64,000 nt of DNA, taken from contig CM069432.1 of assembly GCA_035610365.1 (NCBI GenBank), positions 281,674,709 through 281,738,708 of the forward strand. Reading direction: 5' to 3'. This stretch comes from Aquatica leii (Eukaryota; Arthropoda; Insecta; Coleoptera; Lampyridae). Position 1 is the stretch's first letter, and each line of letters starts with the position of its first letter. The translations under genes and the position numbers were made by a program. Of this stretch, positions 20,335-32,741 are shown piece by piece. The notes below the pieces were generated by a model, which saw only the letters and a program-made list of their open reading frames with translations, ran no database searches and was not told where the DNA came from.

Positions 20335-22540
20335 CTATTCTTGTTCAACTCTATTGTCAATGTATTGTCTCAGTCTTTCTTCTGTTATTTTGAAGTATAG
20401 TTTAAAGGTGGTAGAGGAAAGACATATAGTTCTATAGTTTTCACAGTACGCATACTCTCCTTTCTTGTAAATTGGAATGATAATGTTATTTTGCCACTCT
20501 TGTAGAATTTTTTTTGTCTCCCATGTATTTTTGAACATATTTGTAGCCATTCTCTTCCTTTCTCTTCTAGGAATTTTATCATATCTGGTTCTATTTCGTC
20601 TTGTCCGCTTGCTTTTCCTAGTTTGATGGATTTCATTGCTTCATCTAGTTCTGCTGTGTTTCTCTAGAGTTTCTTTTTCTTCAATTATTGTCTTATCTCC
20701 CACTATATTTCTAGTGGCCTCCTTTCCACTTGCTTCTACTTCTATTCCAAATTTCCTTGAGAAAAATTCTGTTCATATTTTTAGTATGCTTTTAATATCT
20801 GTTTTTAATTAATTATTTTTGTATTTTATTCCTTTTATTATTTTCTTCCCTTCATACGTCTTACAGCATTCCAGAACTTCCTGTTATTTTCTTGATATAT
20901 TTGTTCGATTTTTTTTCTATAGTTTTCCCAGCTTTTCCTCTTTATTTTACTAATGTATTTTTGTCTGTCTACTTCTTGCTTTGTCTCTTGATATCTTTTC
21001 CATGCCATTTGTTTGTTTTTGACGGAATTTTTTACTTCTTTATTATACCAGGCTGTTTTCTTTTTATTGTTTTTATGTATTTTTGTTTTACAGGTTTCCT
21101 TTGCTATGGTATGTATTGTTTCTCTAAAAGTCCTCCACCTTTCTGTCTGTTTTTTATTGATAGCCTCTTCTCGTTACCCCATTTCTTAGTCTATGTATTA
21201 GTATTCTTTCATATTCTTTTGGCTTTTCCCATACTAGTTACGTGTCCTTAATTATTGCTATTACTAATATGTGTTATGTGTCCATTTCCGCCACTGGTAT
21301 TGTTTTAATCTAATTTATTTTATTTTCCATTTTTTTAGTATATACTATGTAATCAACTATACTTCTAGCGTTTCTCTCTACCGCGACGAATGTATATCTA
21401 TCCTCTAGCGGTTGTCTCCAGTAAGTATTTTAATGTTTAGGTCATTTAGTTGGCTGAACTCTATTATTTTCTTCCCATTATTATTCATTCTTTTTTCTCC
21501 ATGTTTCCCCATGCAACCCATACCTTTATTTTTGACATTTCCAACTCTTGCATTCCCGTCGCCCATGATCAATACTTAATCATTTTGTTCTCAAATTTTA
21601 TCTAGAAGTATTTGTAGAACGGAGTAGAAATCTAGAATTTCTTGTTCTACTTCTTTTACTGGTGCATTTTCAGTGTCACAATTCTCGAACTTATTCCTTC
21701 AAATTTACTTACTGCATTATCCTTCCTGAGTAGTGTAATTTATATTTATCCATTAGTAATTTACTTCCTAATCCTTTTTTCTTTGTTTCGCTTGTTCCTA
21801 TAATTTTTATATCATAGTGTTTCATCTCTTCCACGATCTCGCACTCTTTTCCTGTTAAAGATGTTGTATTCCACGTCCTTATTTTCAAATGGTTATTTGT
21901 TTCTGTTTTTATTCATGCCCTACATCTATTTCCCCTTTTTTTGTTTTACATTCAGTATCTCTTTGCTAATTCCTAGTTCGTAGCGGTCGTTTCCATTTAT
22001 AGCAGTCCAGACTGGTTCGTTGTTTAGTTTTTTGGCTTGCGGTCAGAATTTCTTATTATTCGGAATTGTTTTGGTAACTATTAATCATATTTGTTTTGGG
22101 GCGATCTTTATCTCATTTTTCTAGTTTTCTGCCTTTTTCTATTTCATTTACCTCTGTTTCATTTTCGTCGTTTGTATTCGTATCTTCCGTGTTTTTATTT
22201 CCCGATTGTTGTATTTCCAGATTGTTTTTTTCTTTTGAGTCTTCTCCTTTTAGTTGTTGTATTGTCCACATTTCCTTGTTAATCTTTGGTTTGTTATATA
22301 TCAATCTTGCATTGTAGCCCTTCTTTCTTGTTTCGATCATATGTTGTATTGATTCCTTTCTTTCCTCTCTGACTTGCTTTGAATAATTATCCATTATTCA
22401 TATATTCTTTCCCTTCAAATTCTTTGGGGCTCTCTGTATCTCCTGTTTTTTAGCCAATGTTGTTAGTTCAATTAAAATTGTTCTACTGTTTTGTTTTCTT
22501 TCTACTTTCGTTTTCAACCTTCTAATTTCCTAAATTTCTT
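20335..22540 (-). pseudogene. LINE with ORF1 tail, AP endonuclease and start of RT
   Basis: Minus strand: a charged ORF1-like end (MDNYSKQVREERKESIQHMI at 22394), then an endonuclease with IIGTSETKKKGLGSKLL (near 21800) and IMGDGNARVGN (near 21560). A basic linker (KNKQMAWKRYQETKQEVDRQ near 21000, KFWNAVRRMKG near 20870) leads to the RT start at 20550: EWQNNIIIPIYKKGEYAYCENYRT. The catalytic YADD motif is absent because the element is cut off at 20335, next to the piggyBac fragment. Stops and frameshifts are frequent. Confidence 0.8.
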
Positions 22541-22900
22541 TTTCCATATCTATTTCAACTTTCATGTCTCTAAAAATTGTTCTAGTTATTTCTTTTAACT
22601 CGAAATCTTGTTCAGTTAATTTTTCTTCTACTCCTTGTATTATAATTTACTTCTGTCTTCTCTTTTTTAAGTATTTCCAGCCTTATATTTTGTGTAACCT
22701 ATATCTTCTTAATTGCTTCGTTTTCCTTCTTTAGTTTTTAATTTTGTGTTTTAGTTTGTTGGTTTTCTTTACTTATCTTGTCTAATTTCATATTTATGCT
22801 TTCGGTTTTCATATCTCGATGATTTAATGTATTTAAGTCCGTTCGCTGAGATTCGAGCCTTATAGAGTTACTCTATGCAGTCGTAGGCCATAAGTTTGCG
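22541..22900 (-). other. Probable ORF1 coiled-coil region of the preceding LINE
   Basis: Minus-strand frames are rich in Lys, Glu, Asn and Gln (for example KLDKISKENQQTKTQN) with many stops. This fits an eroded coiled coil upstream of the ORF1 tail. No firm homology. Confidence 0.4.
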
Positions 22901-23410
22901 TATTTAGGACTTTCATCAGAGGCTTTTTAGGAAAATCCGGTTTCGGCGCGATAACGACAGTCGAACAAGGAATAGGGGCGACTGTTTTACCCGAAGGAAC
23001 TGTAACCCTTTCTATTTTAGATCGGGCAGCTTGGGCGTACGAAAAAGGAGTAGAGACTGTAGCAGGAGTACTAGAAAGTTTGGCGGTAACAGTTTGCCTG
23101 GCTATATGTACGCTTTCTAAAGCACTGGCAATGTCAGCAGTTTGTTGCGTTACGCGACGGGAAATTATGGTTTTACGAAAAGTCGCTTGAAGTCTGCTAA
23201 CTCAAACATTTCTGATTGTTTTGTATCGAAGGATTCTTCAATGCTGTCAAGTAAGAACTCATCAGAGCTGAGGACAACGTCGTCGTCTTTACGACGACGC
23301 TTGGACGACGGGGATTCAACCTCCATGAAGGAGGCTAATGGAGTAGGCAAGGTAGAGCGCGACAGCGCGACGCTCTACGAGTCGGCTGGAAAAAGACCTG
23401 ACGCTACCTT
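22901..23410 (-). pseudogene. LINE ORF1-like frame, second type
   Basis: The minus-strand frame starts at an ATG at 23350 (or 23323: MEVESPSSKRRRKDDDVVL) and is rich in acidic and basic residues. After a stop and frame change near 23165 it continues as SRRVTQQTADIASALESV, then TPFSYAQAARSKIERVTV, then VIAPKPDFPKKP near 22960. A charged N-terminus, a coiled coil and a SYAQAA...V(I/V)xPK block are typical of gag-like ORF1 proteins of insect LINEs. The zinc knuckles are missing and the copy ends near 22900. Assignment to a LINE is moderately firm; the clade is not. Confidence 0.55.
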
Positions 23411-25140
23411 CTTAGCCGTGCACAGGATCTTATTGCTCAATCGTGGGTTTATTGCTTGCGCTTTGTTGCCGACCTTTAACCTCGTGGAGGTAAGGGTCTA
23501 AAGCTTTGCAGAAAGAAACAACTACTACGTTACACGCAAAATCAATACTAATCTACTATTTAATTTTACTGCCGACCTTTACATTCGGCATCGCCTGATA
23601 GCTCATAAATCGAAAATCAATGTCCTTTAGCTTTAGTTTAAAGTGAAAGGTTTATTCGCAATCTGAAGAGAAACCAGAGTATGAGGACAGAAAGGAAGAC
23701 ATTCTTCAATCTGTTACGTTTTTTATTTAGTAACGTTCTCAAATGAACGCACCAGTTTTCTTATTCAGTAACGTAAATATAAAATGTGCCTTTACTATTA
23801 GATGCGGGTTTGAACTAAGTCCAAAGTGTAGCGCATGCGTTACTTGTATTTGGCTCCTTCTTGTCAGCTTGTCTTGTAGTTGCTAAGCACGAAGTTTGAC
23901 GCCGCTATAAAAATTTAGTTTTAAATGGTCAACTCTTAGCTTGGTAAGTTTTCTAATCCACATTTTATTGTTGCTAACTTAGACAAATATTTACAGAGGG
24001 TTTTTTTGATCTTTCCGATTTTCTTTATTTATCTTGGCTGCTTTCCTAAATGTAACCGTTTACAACGAATAAAAGGGTACAAGATGGCGGGTGAAAGTCA
24101 ACTTCGCACATCTCTCTTGCGTCGATGCTAAAGATGGCGACGAGTGCCGTTATGTGTTATAATTACGATATCTGATTGAGACAATTTATCTAATCCTTAC
24201 TGTTCGATTTGGAATAATTACGGCGAATGATCGTTTCTACAAGATTTCATTGAATGCAGCTTATGGAAATTTACAAGGCTAATTTTCTTGTTTAAGTTAA
24301 GTAAACGTAACTTCAATTATCAGCTTCTATCTATTGTTGTAATTTTTACTTATGTGCTAACCTACATTAAATGTGAATTGTGGGAGTGCTGTCTTACTTT
24401 TGTTCTGTTTTAGCTATTTTCTTTTCCGACCACTAAGGACGAACACTTGGGCAGAGCTCTGGACAAGTCAGTCGATCGATCGGTGTATGTAAAACATTGT
24501 TACCTGTGACAGTAAGGTAGTATTCTCTTTTTTTCATTTTATGTAGTGTTATGTGTTTTAACGATTCATAATTGGTCGTGTGATTGTGACTAGACCAAGT
24601 TTGCTTAAGCCTTTTAATTGAATACACGTTTACCTCATTATTACTTCAATATTACTTAAATTTTCTTTAAATATTACTACGTATGATTTAATTGTGTTTA
24701 ATCGTACTTAATTTTACTTAATTTGTTTGGATTACTCTACGAGTAAGAAATTTGTTTCGACGATGATTGCACCGAGGGAAATTATTCCCTAACGGTAGAA
24801 ATTACTAAGTTTCTTTAATTTCTGTTCTCGACTCGTATGTATTTAGAGTCCATATTAACTTAGGTCTAATTTGCTTACTATATGTATATATTATTATATC
24901 TATTGTATCCTTAAGTAGTTAAGTATATTTACTGTATATGTATTTCTTTGCTCGGCTTTGGTAATTTAGCCAGAATTACACCTGTTAATTCAAAATAAAC
25001 TACCTGGCGCCTGTATTTCTGGGTATGTTCTAAATCTCTTAAATATCAACGTGCATTTAATTTTATTATTATATAAGCTATCTCGAAATTCGGCTGCATT
25101 TTTCTTTCTAACCTACTTCCCCTCTCCTGAGCTAGGGCAA
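23411..25140. other. Noncoding stretch, possible LINE leader and unknown DNA
   Basis: The right flank of the ORF1 frame (to about 24000) may be its 5' UTR. AAGATGGCG occurs twice at 24083 and 24133 within a GC-richer patch. The remainder is AT-rich with no recognised gene. Confidence 0.4.
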
Positions 25141-25149
25141 TATTCTTTT

Positions 25150-26261
25150 GACTATTAATTCCAATTGGAATTTTTCTACATCCATTATTACTACCCCACT
25201 GCAGCTGGTAGGGGTTGGTAATAAATCTAATTATGCTGTGAACAGAGTGTTTACTGATGATTTTGAAAAGCAACTGAAAGAATACATTGTCACCGCCGGT
25301 AAATGCATTTTAGCCTTTCAAAATTACAAGCTCTAGAGTTGGTTTACGAACTTGCGGTGGCTAATTATTGTGAATTTCTAAAATCATGGTCCGAGAAAAA
25401 AAGAGCTGGCGAGGATCGGGTGAAAAGTTTTGGTAAGAGGTTTCCTGATCTTAGTATTAGGAAACCTGAAGCGATAAGTCTTGCAAGAGCTACGGCATTT
25501 AACAAAACAACAGTTAACGAATTCTTCAGTCGGTCTAGTAACATCAAATGACCAAGGGATCCTCATCATGGCATGCTGCTTTTTCGACGTTGCACGAAAT
25601 ATAGTCCTGCCCTTTCTCACGTATTCACCAGGTTTGGCAGGCTCTTAATGTAGATCTGGATGGATGAACAAAAATTATATTTCTTCAAGTTATGAAGGCT
25701 TTGGAGATTATGTACGCCCTGCCTCTCAGTACTTTGTTGTACTTAGATACCAACTGATTTAGTTGGCCCAAGCGAGTACCGTTCACATTGTGCCGATTCC
25801 TCCTCACACATCTTCGAAGCTTCAACATCTGAATGTAGCTGTTTACAAATCGTTAGAAAACTTTTATAACGCTGAGTGCAACAGTTGTATATTATCTAAC
25901 CACAGTCGCACTATTTCGATATATAACGTTGTTAGCCTTTTCGGAAAAGCGTACGCTAAAGCTTTCAGTATGAACAATATTGTCACTGGCTTCAAAGCTA
26001 TTGGAATATGACCTTTTGACAGAAACATATTTAATGAGGATGATTGCTTATGTAGCTACGTGACAAAGCGTGCTCCTCCTATCCGTCTATCAGTTGGATC
26101 TACCCTAATTGCTTCATTTTCGTATCCTAGTGCCCCTACTTCAGCTCAAGGTGTTAGTCCAATGGAGGTTCGCCGATTTCCCAAGGCTCAAGCGCGTAAA
26201 TCCAAAAATGGTGGAAGAAACGGGCAAAACAAGTATATTAACTGCAACTCATGCAAACGTG
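25150..26261 (+). pseudogene. pogo-like transposase, main part (split by a solo LTR)
   Basis: Plus strand: NRVFTDDFEKQLKEYIV (HTH region), ALELVYELAVANY, RFPDLSIRKPEAISLARATAF and NKTTVNEFF (to 25550). A stop and a badly worn DDE core (GWMNKNY-like near 25660) follow, then VPIPPHTSSKLQHLNVAVYK, NAECNS and IVTGFKAIGI to 26011. The tail VRRFPKAQARKS and, in another frame, GKTSILTATHA end at the LTR junction. The C-terminus resumes at 27693. It is a different copy from 18429-19765 and on the opposite strand. Confidence 0.85.
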
Positions 26262-27692
26262 TGTTACGTACGAAATTTTCATTACGGAATACCCTGTATG
26301 TAATTGAAATTAGATTCCGGTTTGGACGTCCTCTACCGATCTTTTCTCGTGGCTGTCATTTTTGCGACAGAATCGTGAAGTTGTGGATTGCCTAAAATGG
26401 CCTGTATGACTTAAAGAAATAATTTCAAGAGACATCCATACTAATGGGAATCAAATTGTAATTAAAATACGTTCGTGAAATATTTGAGTCGTCACAGGGT
26501 AAGATAATTACTGCCGTTTTATTAAACTTCGTTTGTAATTTCTCCTTAATGTGATAGCCGTTTCCCCACGTTCGAGCACATGTGCGTTTCAATAAAGGAT
26601 GTGTTAAGGATTAATTATTATTGAGGAATATCGTTACCGAACACGTACGATTTTGGAAGGCATATTCTCCGCCACGAAAACGGGGTCTCGACAAGCCTAC
26701 TGTGGGAGATGTTACGTCGTGTAGACTAGTCGATTGTGTTATCAGCCACCTGTGCTAAATTGTTACCTACAGTATACGATGCAACGGGTTTTTATATAAC
26801 ATTTAATGATTTATTAATACTATTTTTTGTAGCTTCTTGTTCGTTGTGAGTTAGTGTCTGATATGATTTGCTTTTCACTATTTATTACAGGCCGCTGGCG
26901 GGAATACGTTTTCTTCGCGAAAGTGGATACTGGATTTTGGGGTGAGTTATTTGCTTAACTTTTATATCGTGATCACGAAAGTTACTCACCGAATTGTAAT
27001 TAATGTTAACGACCGTAATTACGTTATCGCTTATATACCATTAAGGTAATCTTAAACATTTACGTAACTGTATCGCATGCTGTGAGGGAAAAACATAGTT
27101 ATTACGAGATTTTCGGTGCTGTTCGTTTCGACGTAACTTCAATGTGTAGTGTGTGTTGCCGATACTGCGGGCATTCATGTATTAGAATTCGATATAATCT
27201 AGTAAATCTTATGTATTACGAAATCAAAGTTTTCTACACTTGTTAACGAAAATTGTTAGTCATGCTAGTATTTAAGGATTGCGCGTTTAGCGTATAGTTG
27301 TCAATTTACTGCGCTACTAATTTAAAACTGTTATATTTGTTAATTCTACGTGGAAACCATTCGAGCATCGATAGGTGAAGAAATTTCATATATTCTTATT
27401 AGTATCCAACGTTAATACATTAAAGTGATTATAATTGTTCATCTCTCTTGTTATTTTTCTTTCTCCTGTGATTATCGTTATCTATTAACTAATTTTGGCT
27501 ACTTGAACATCAGAGTAATAAGGATTACGAACCTCAAATTGAGTTACAAGTTTGGATCGTCTGTCGTGATCGAGGCAGAAGTGTTATCTCGGATCAGATC
27601 TGGCGCCCTTAAGCATACTTCCTGTGAACCTCCCCTACCTCCGACTGTGTGAGTTGGCCGTGCAAGGTTCGTAAGACATAAAGCTTGTAACA
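26262..27692 (+). mobile_element. Solo LTR, related to the LTRs at 30418 and 35880
   Basis: It begins TGTTACGTACG and ends GCTTGTAACA. The internal landmarks match the LTR family of the downstream element: a GGTGAGT splice-donor-like site (26941), GTTGCCGATACTGC, TGGCGCCCTTAAGCATA, and GAGTTGGCCGTGCA near the end. No internal region or second LTR follows; pogo coding resumes immediately. The flanking bases are CGTG on the left and AGTG on the right, a possible 4-bp duplication with one mismatch. Confidence 0.75.
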
Positions 27693-28046
27693 AGTGGACG
27701 AAGGAGTAGTATTAACGGCACCCGTAAAGCGAAAGTTTTTTGACGACAGCACCAATTACATTCAAGCTCAGAAATCGAAATTGAAAGCTTGTATCATTCC
27801 AAATCAGAAGATAGTGGTGGCGATTTCATTGTAGATGCAAATGAAGAAAAGGATAGTGACAATGATAAAGTCAACATTGAGGATCTAATTGAAGGATTGC
27901 TCGTCGTAGTAAAGAAGGGAATCGGCGAAGGGCGTTTTTGTGTGTTTTCAGTCGGAGAAATCGCAAAAGTAACAGAAAAATTCGTGTCGGACCAATACAT
28001 GGAACCAAAAAAAAGCGCTTATATGAAGACAGATCAGTCGTACTAA
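27693..28046 (+). pseudogene. pogo-like transposase, C-terminal tail after the LTR
   Basis: The sequence resumes with KRKFFDD and then, in the frame 27789-28046, an acidic serine-rich stretch (SKSEDSGGDFIVDANEEKD). NIEDLIEGLLVVVKKG...FCVFSVGEIAKV follows, like the C-terminal EDLxxGxxVLVKF...YVGEI module seen in several insect pogo/Jerky-like transposases (inference from pattern). Position and strand fit the transposase interrupted at 26261. Confidence 0.6.
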
Positions 28047-30297
28047 TGGGATAAAAAGCAAATGACTTTTCTATATAATTGTATTTAAATCCCATATTCA
28101 ATACAATGTACCCACCGAGAATCAGCAATCGTTACTAAAACGTCTATATCTTAAGTTTTGCATTAAAACTGGTCCTGAGCGTATCTGTAGCAATAGCAAT
28201 TTTCTTAAAAAGCAAGGAAAATATGCCCAATTGAAAAAAAGTGGTGTACTGTACCTATACACCTATAAATGCAACTGATTTTTTTAAGGCACCGTTCACA
28301 CCAAGTCAAATTTTGGAAAACTAAATTATAACTAAGACTATTTTCGATATATGATGAAGTAAATAGTATAATTATTCTACTGTATATAATGTTGCTGTTG
28401 TGTTATAAAGTTAAAAGTAAAAACATTTTTATCAACATAAATATTATTTTAATTGACTTAAAACATTATTTTCCCCGAGATGGGTCAAGATGTGTTTGAT
28501 ATATGAATAAAAGTGAGCAAGTTAAAATGTACGTATATCGTAAAGTGCTTTTCAAATCATTAACTCAACTGAGTTAGTGCTTGTTTATATCAAAATTAAA
28601 AATGATCTAAAATTCAAATTAAACCGACAAGGTATTAATGACTGTATCTCTCCAATTACGTTGAGTTATGTTTTATCACGTTAACATATTTACAGTTATA
28701 TTTTCCAATTGATAAAAGAATAAATATTAAGTCATTAAGCTGTCATCCACTAATACTCTGATTAAGAAGACTATTTCTATATTAGAAAGTATAAAAATTG
28801 TGTCTCATACAAATTTATAGGGTGAACATTTTATGGAATCAAGAACATAATTCATTGGGAACGTGACATTAATTTCTGGAACGACGTATAATGTATATAC
28901 ATACATCAAATTTAAAGTAGCCACTCTTGGGAATTAGTTCAAAATGTATTAATTTGTAGCAGTAGTTACCAATACTTTTACTGCTACACGCATTTTAATA
29001 TTTTTCTTTGAATAAGAAAGCTTGAATGTAATTATTAAAAAAATCAAGAAGATTTTGTGGACAGGTGTAAAAGACCGGTCTTTGCGTGCCAATCTGCCAA
29101 AATACCAATCCAGAAGTATGCTGCAATATCAGCTGAATTAATTAGCAATTTAATATGTCGTACTAAAAGACAGCTGAACAAGACACGTGCTAGTGATCTG
29201 AACGGGATTAGGCCTATATGTGTTTGATAATTGTTACCGGGCATCTTCAATTGCATTTTATCTGTTGCTCGTATTAACCGACATTTTTAAATTTAAAATT
29301 TTACTTTTAATCACGCAATTGCATTAACAAGCAAATATCGTTTAATTTGGACTTATAAATGCTATAATACTATGAAATATTTCGACGTACTCGCGTGGAA
29401 TTTATTTTTAACATAACGGGTACTACCTCGACACTGTCAATTTGCATTTCGAAAAAACTTTAATTTAGCCATTTTAAGATTAAAAGTTAATTAGCTCTGC
29501 AAGTCGCTACTTTAAAACTCTAAATTGCAATTTAAAGTTGCTGGAAAATTTTTCTTCGGCACCTTTTGCTTTGCGGCAACGTATCTAATCTAAGTCTTTA
29601 TGCAATATTCTACTATTATGTTAATGTAACGACACAAAGATTTTAACATGTTAATTAAATAATTTTAGAAATTTATTAATAATTTGAATATTATTTTAAG
29701 ATTTAAAGATTTTCATTAAATTTTGTTTTATTTGTCGATATGTGCGGTGTGGAATATTAAATTTAATGAATTTACTATTAAATTTGGTTCTTTTAAATAT
29801 TAAAACTAATAGATTGTACTATACCAAACTTTATAAAAATAGAAAAGCAGTGTTTATTCTAAACTTTTATTATTAAGCAGTTCAGTGAGCGAATTGAAAT
29901 GAAAAAATATTCAAATCAACCTATAGCATCAAAATTACATTGACTATTTGGTATACTTCAGTTGCCCAACAGATAGAATTAAGTCCCTCCCATAAATATC
30001 TTTGTAAGGTTTAAAGTAAATTACATTAAAAGTCTGATGCACTTTGCGAAACTATTCTGTACCAATAACCAGCGTTTCGTTAACTTTCATCAGTTTTTTG
30101 TTTATGTGTACACACTTTGCTACTTTGAAATAGTTCTGCAATTATTGTTAGCAAGGTAAGAAACATTTCTAAAAAAAAGTGCATATTCAATGTTTTTACG
30201 CGCCTGCTGTAGAAATACCTAAATAAATGTGAGTGCAAACAGTGTTTATTAAAATTTACAGTTACAGTGATTTATTTAGTAAACCCTGTCATCATAG
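28047..30297. other. AT-rich stretch, nothing recognised
   Basis: About 2.2 kb with no coding homology. A 70-codon minus-strand frame at 29044-29256 is isolated and not recognisable. Confidence 0.5.
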
Positions 30298-30417
30298 GAC
30301 GAAGAGATCGATTTTGATAGCGATGATGAATATGTACTACGGCGTAGATCATGTTCAGAGTCTTCTAATCATCCGTCAATAATTTCACCGTTACAGGATA
30401 TTATGGCCGACATAGAT
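30298..30417 (+). pseudogene. Acidic reading-frame fragment, left part (split by LTR element)
   Basis: Forty open codons read DEEIDFDSDDEYVLRRRSCS ... PLQDIMADID directly after an AG that could be a splice acceptor (CATCATAG). They stop at the LTR insertion. The frame continues after the element at 37098 as LCCNDLPADEPMRF and a stop. An acidic DSDDE leader is common at the N-terminus of piggyBac-type transposases, but that identity is not proven. Confidence 0.4.
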
Positions 30418-31722
30418 TGTTACGTGCATAAATTTAAATAATGCATTAACCTGTATATTGGTTTAATTAAAAATTACTTTTATATTTCTCGACGCCATCT
30501 ATCGGGTTCGTTGGTCTCTTCGTATTGAGTAGGCGATATCCGGCGAGATACCGGCATTTTGATTTTAACATCGTGCATGTGATAACCTATGTCTGCGTGA
30601 GTTAAAATTCGTTTTCTCGAATCATCCACGTGTTGGGACACGATGGAAAATAGAAGTTTCCTTAATTAATCCACGCAGAGTAAGTGGCTTTTGTTCTTTC
30701 TTTGATTAAAGGTAATTTTTATGTCTTTTCATTAGCGCCATGTGCTACCTCCTAAATATGGGTATTCTTATCGTAATCTAAAATCTTCAAGGGAAAATTA
30801 TAATCGGAAGCTGCAGAGCTAAGAACGCTGCGATACAAGTGCAGAATTTCGATTCGGAGGCAATTAATACCTTAATGAATATCACCTTGTTCGGAAGATC
30901 CTAAGTACTGGATACGATTGAATTCTCTTCGGAGGCAATAAAATTAATACCACCGTCGACGAAAATTTAGTGTAACAGTATACGATAAGTGTCGGTTCGA
31001 TTACTTTCCTTTAAATGTTTCTTTTACTTATACTTTGTGAGTCGCCAGGTAGACACGATTATTTTCACGAAGTTTAATTACAGGAAGCCAATAGGGAAAA
31101 CGTTTTCTGGAGGTAACCCTGAATTTGGTAAGTCAATTTTTACTTAATTATTCGTTGTTGCTACGGTGATACTCACTACTTATTATATTTACTAATCGTA
31201 CGTTCGAATTGATTTGTTGCTTATTATTGTTACTCAATTAGTCTAAGTAAATGACTTATCGCTTGCTGATTATATCAACAGTCAATTATCATTATTAATG
31301 TTAGTTACTGATGAAGATTTATATATGTTATGGTGGTTACACTTTTGTTTGACGTGTAGTGTAAGTTGCCGATCCTGCTGATATTTTATTTTCTATATTC
31401 TCTCTAGTACCTGCTTATATTGGTACTCGGACTAAGATTATTCATTGTCATGCTATTCAAATTCTAATCTATTTATCTTTAAAGAGTAATTAAAGTGCAA
31501 TTGTTGTTAACGACGTAGTTTCTTTTTTTTTCGTTTCTTTTAGCCTTACGAACCTAACATCGTGTTACAAGTTTATACCGTCTGTCTTAAGCGGGACAGA
31601 AGTGACTTTGGATAAGCTCTGGCGCCCTTAAGCATATTTTCTGTATTATCTGTGAACCCCCCCTCTCCCCGACTATTGTGAGTTGGCCGTGCAGGTTCGT
31701 AAAATACCAAAAGCTTGTAACA
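30418..31722 (+). repeat. 5' LTR
   Basis: 1305 bp, TGTTACGTGCATAAA at the start and CTTGTAACA at the end. It contains a strong donor-like TTG/GTAAGT (31128) and an acceptor-like TTTCTTTTAG (31543), suggesting an intron of about 416 bp inside the LTR. Confidence 0.9.
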
Positions 31723-31724
31723 AA

Positions 31725-31750
31725 ATTTGGCTGCCCAACGTAAGGGGCCC
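31725..31750 (+). promoter_or_regulatory. Primer-binding site candidate
   Basis: TTTGGCTGCCCAACGTAAGG follows the LTR by 2-3 bases. It resembles the tRNA-Lys-type TGGCGCCCAACGTGGGG with a few differences. Confidence 0.5.
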
Positions 31751-32269
31751 GATTTTTCTCACATCGAATTTCTCATTTCACTATATTTCTTTTAGCTATT
31801 TTCTTTAATTGTGATTAGCATAGGATTACGATCACTCAAAGGTAGTTTACATTGTTCACTTTCTCTCGATTTAGTGTGTGCGATCATAAGTTCTTCTAGC
31901 TTTATTGATTCCTTTTATCTTTTCTTAGTCTTACGTGGGTTCGATTTACTTTGCTTTGTTTACTTAGTTATTGCTAGTAGACTTGACGTCTGAGTTACTT
32001 CATTAACTTTTACTTTTTTTTGTATTTTCTTTAGTGCTGCAGTTTGACTGTAGATTAGCACTTTGCTTACGTTTCTTTTAATCGGACCTTCGCTTTGATT
32101 TTTGGATTGACTCGACTACGTCGATTAAGTTGTTTTTTTATTGAATTACTTACTTGGTAGTGATACGGCTTACTGTTATTTTGAGTTCTGGTCAGACACG
32201 TGGTGGCAGATTTCCGTTGTAAGTTGACTGATTTGGTTAGTTTCTTGTTTACTTGTTATTGTTTTAGCT

Positions 32270-32573
32270 ATGTATTCTTCAGATGAAGAACCACCACTTC
32301 TTACTTCATCAGACTCTGATTCGGAAATGAACTTGGCTGATTGGAATATTACTTTCTCTGGTGAAGATCCGTTTGTACTAATGGAGTTTCTTATTCGTAT
32401 TGATGAGTTGTGTTTGTCACGTAAAGTTTCTCAGCACCAACTTTTTCTTTCAGCTTCGGAGGTGTTATCGGGTAAAGCCCTTATTGTGTTTAGAAGTAGA
32501 CGACATACTTTACGTTCTTGGAATGAGGTTACTGCGATGCTGAAAGCTGCCTGTAGATTATGATGAACGGTTA
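32270..32573 (+). pseudogene. gag capsid, N-terminal part
   Basis: Starts MYSSDEEPPLLTSSDSDSEM and continues WNITFSGEDPFVLMEFLIRI, then a helical region to SWNEVTAMLKAACR. F.G......FL.R(I/V)...C is the start of the Ty3/gypsy-type gag capsid (family knowledge). The frame ends at a TGA near 32561. Homologous gag sequence (LMDTIRNRVMEPKESI, VMYVATMQYLF) continues in another frame to about 32720. This ATG is the first after the leader and is followed by an acidic serine-rich start typical of gag. Confidence 0.7.
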
Positions 32574-32741
32574 ATGGATACTATTCGTAATCGAGTGATG
32601 GAACCTAAGGAATCTATTGTGATGTACGTTGCTACTATGCAATATCTTTTTATGCAATTGTTAAAACCAGTCTCGGAGAAGACGCAGTTAAAAATCGTAC
32701 GCCGCAACTTGGCTCCTTTGTAGCAATCTCATTTTGCACTG

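Noticed and set aside
20892-22317. Plus-strand hydrophobic frames
   Set aside because: Complement of the minus-strand LINE endonuclease and linker.
23700-23780. TGTTACGTTTT as a possible LTR start of the same family
   Set aside because: No matching GTAACA end, internal landmarks or second copy.
27871-28128. Minus-strand 85-codon frame opposite the pogo tail
   Set aside because: The plus-strand reading has the acidic tail and EDLxxG-like module expected at this place; the minus frame has no signature.
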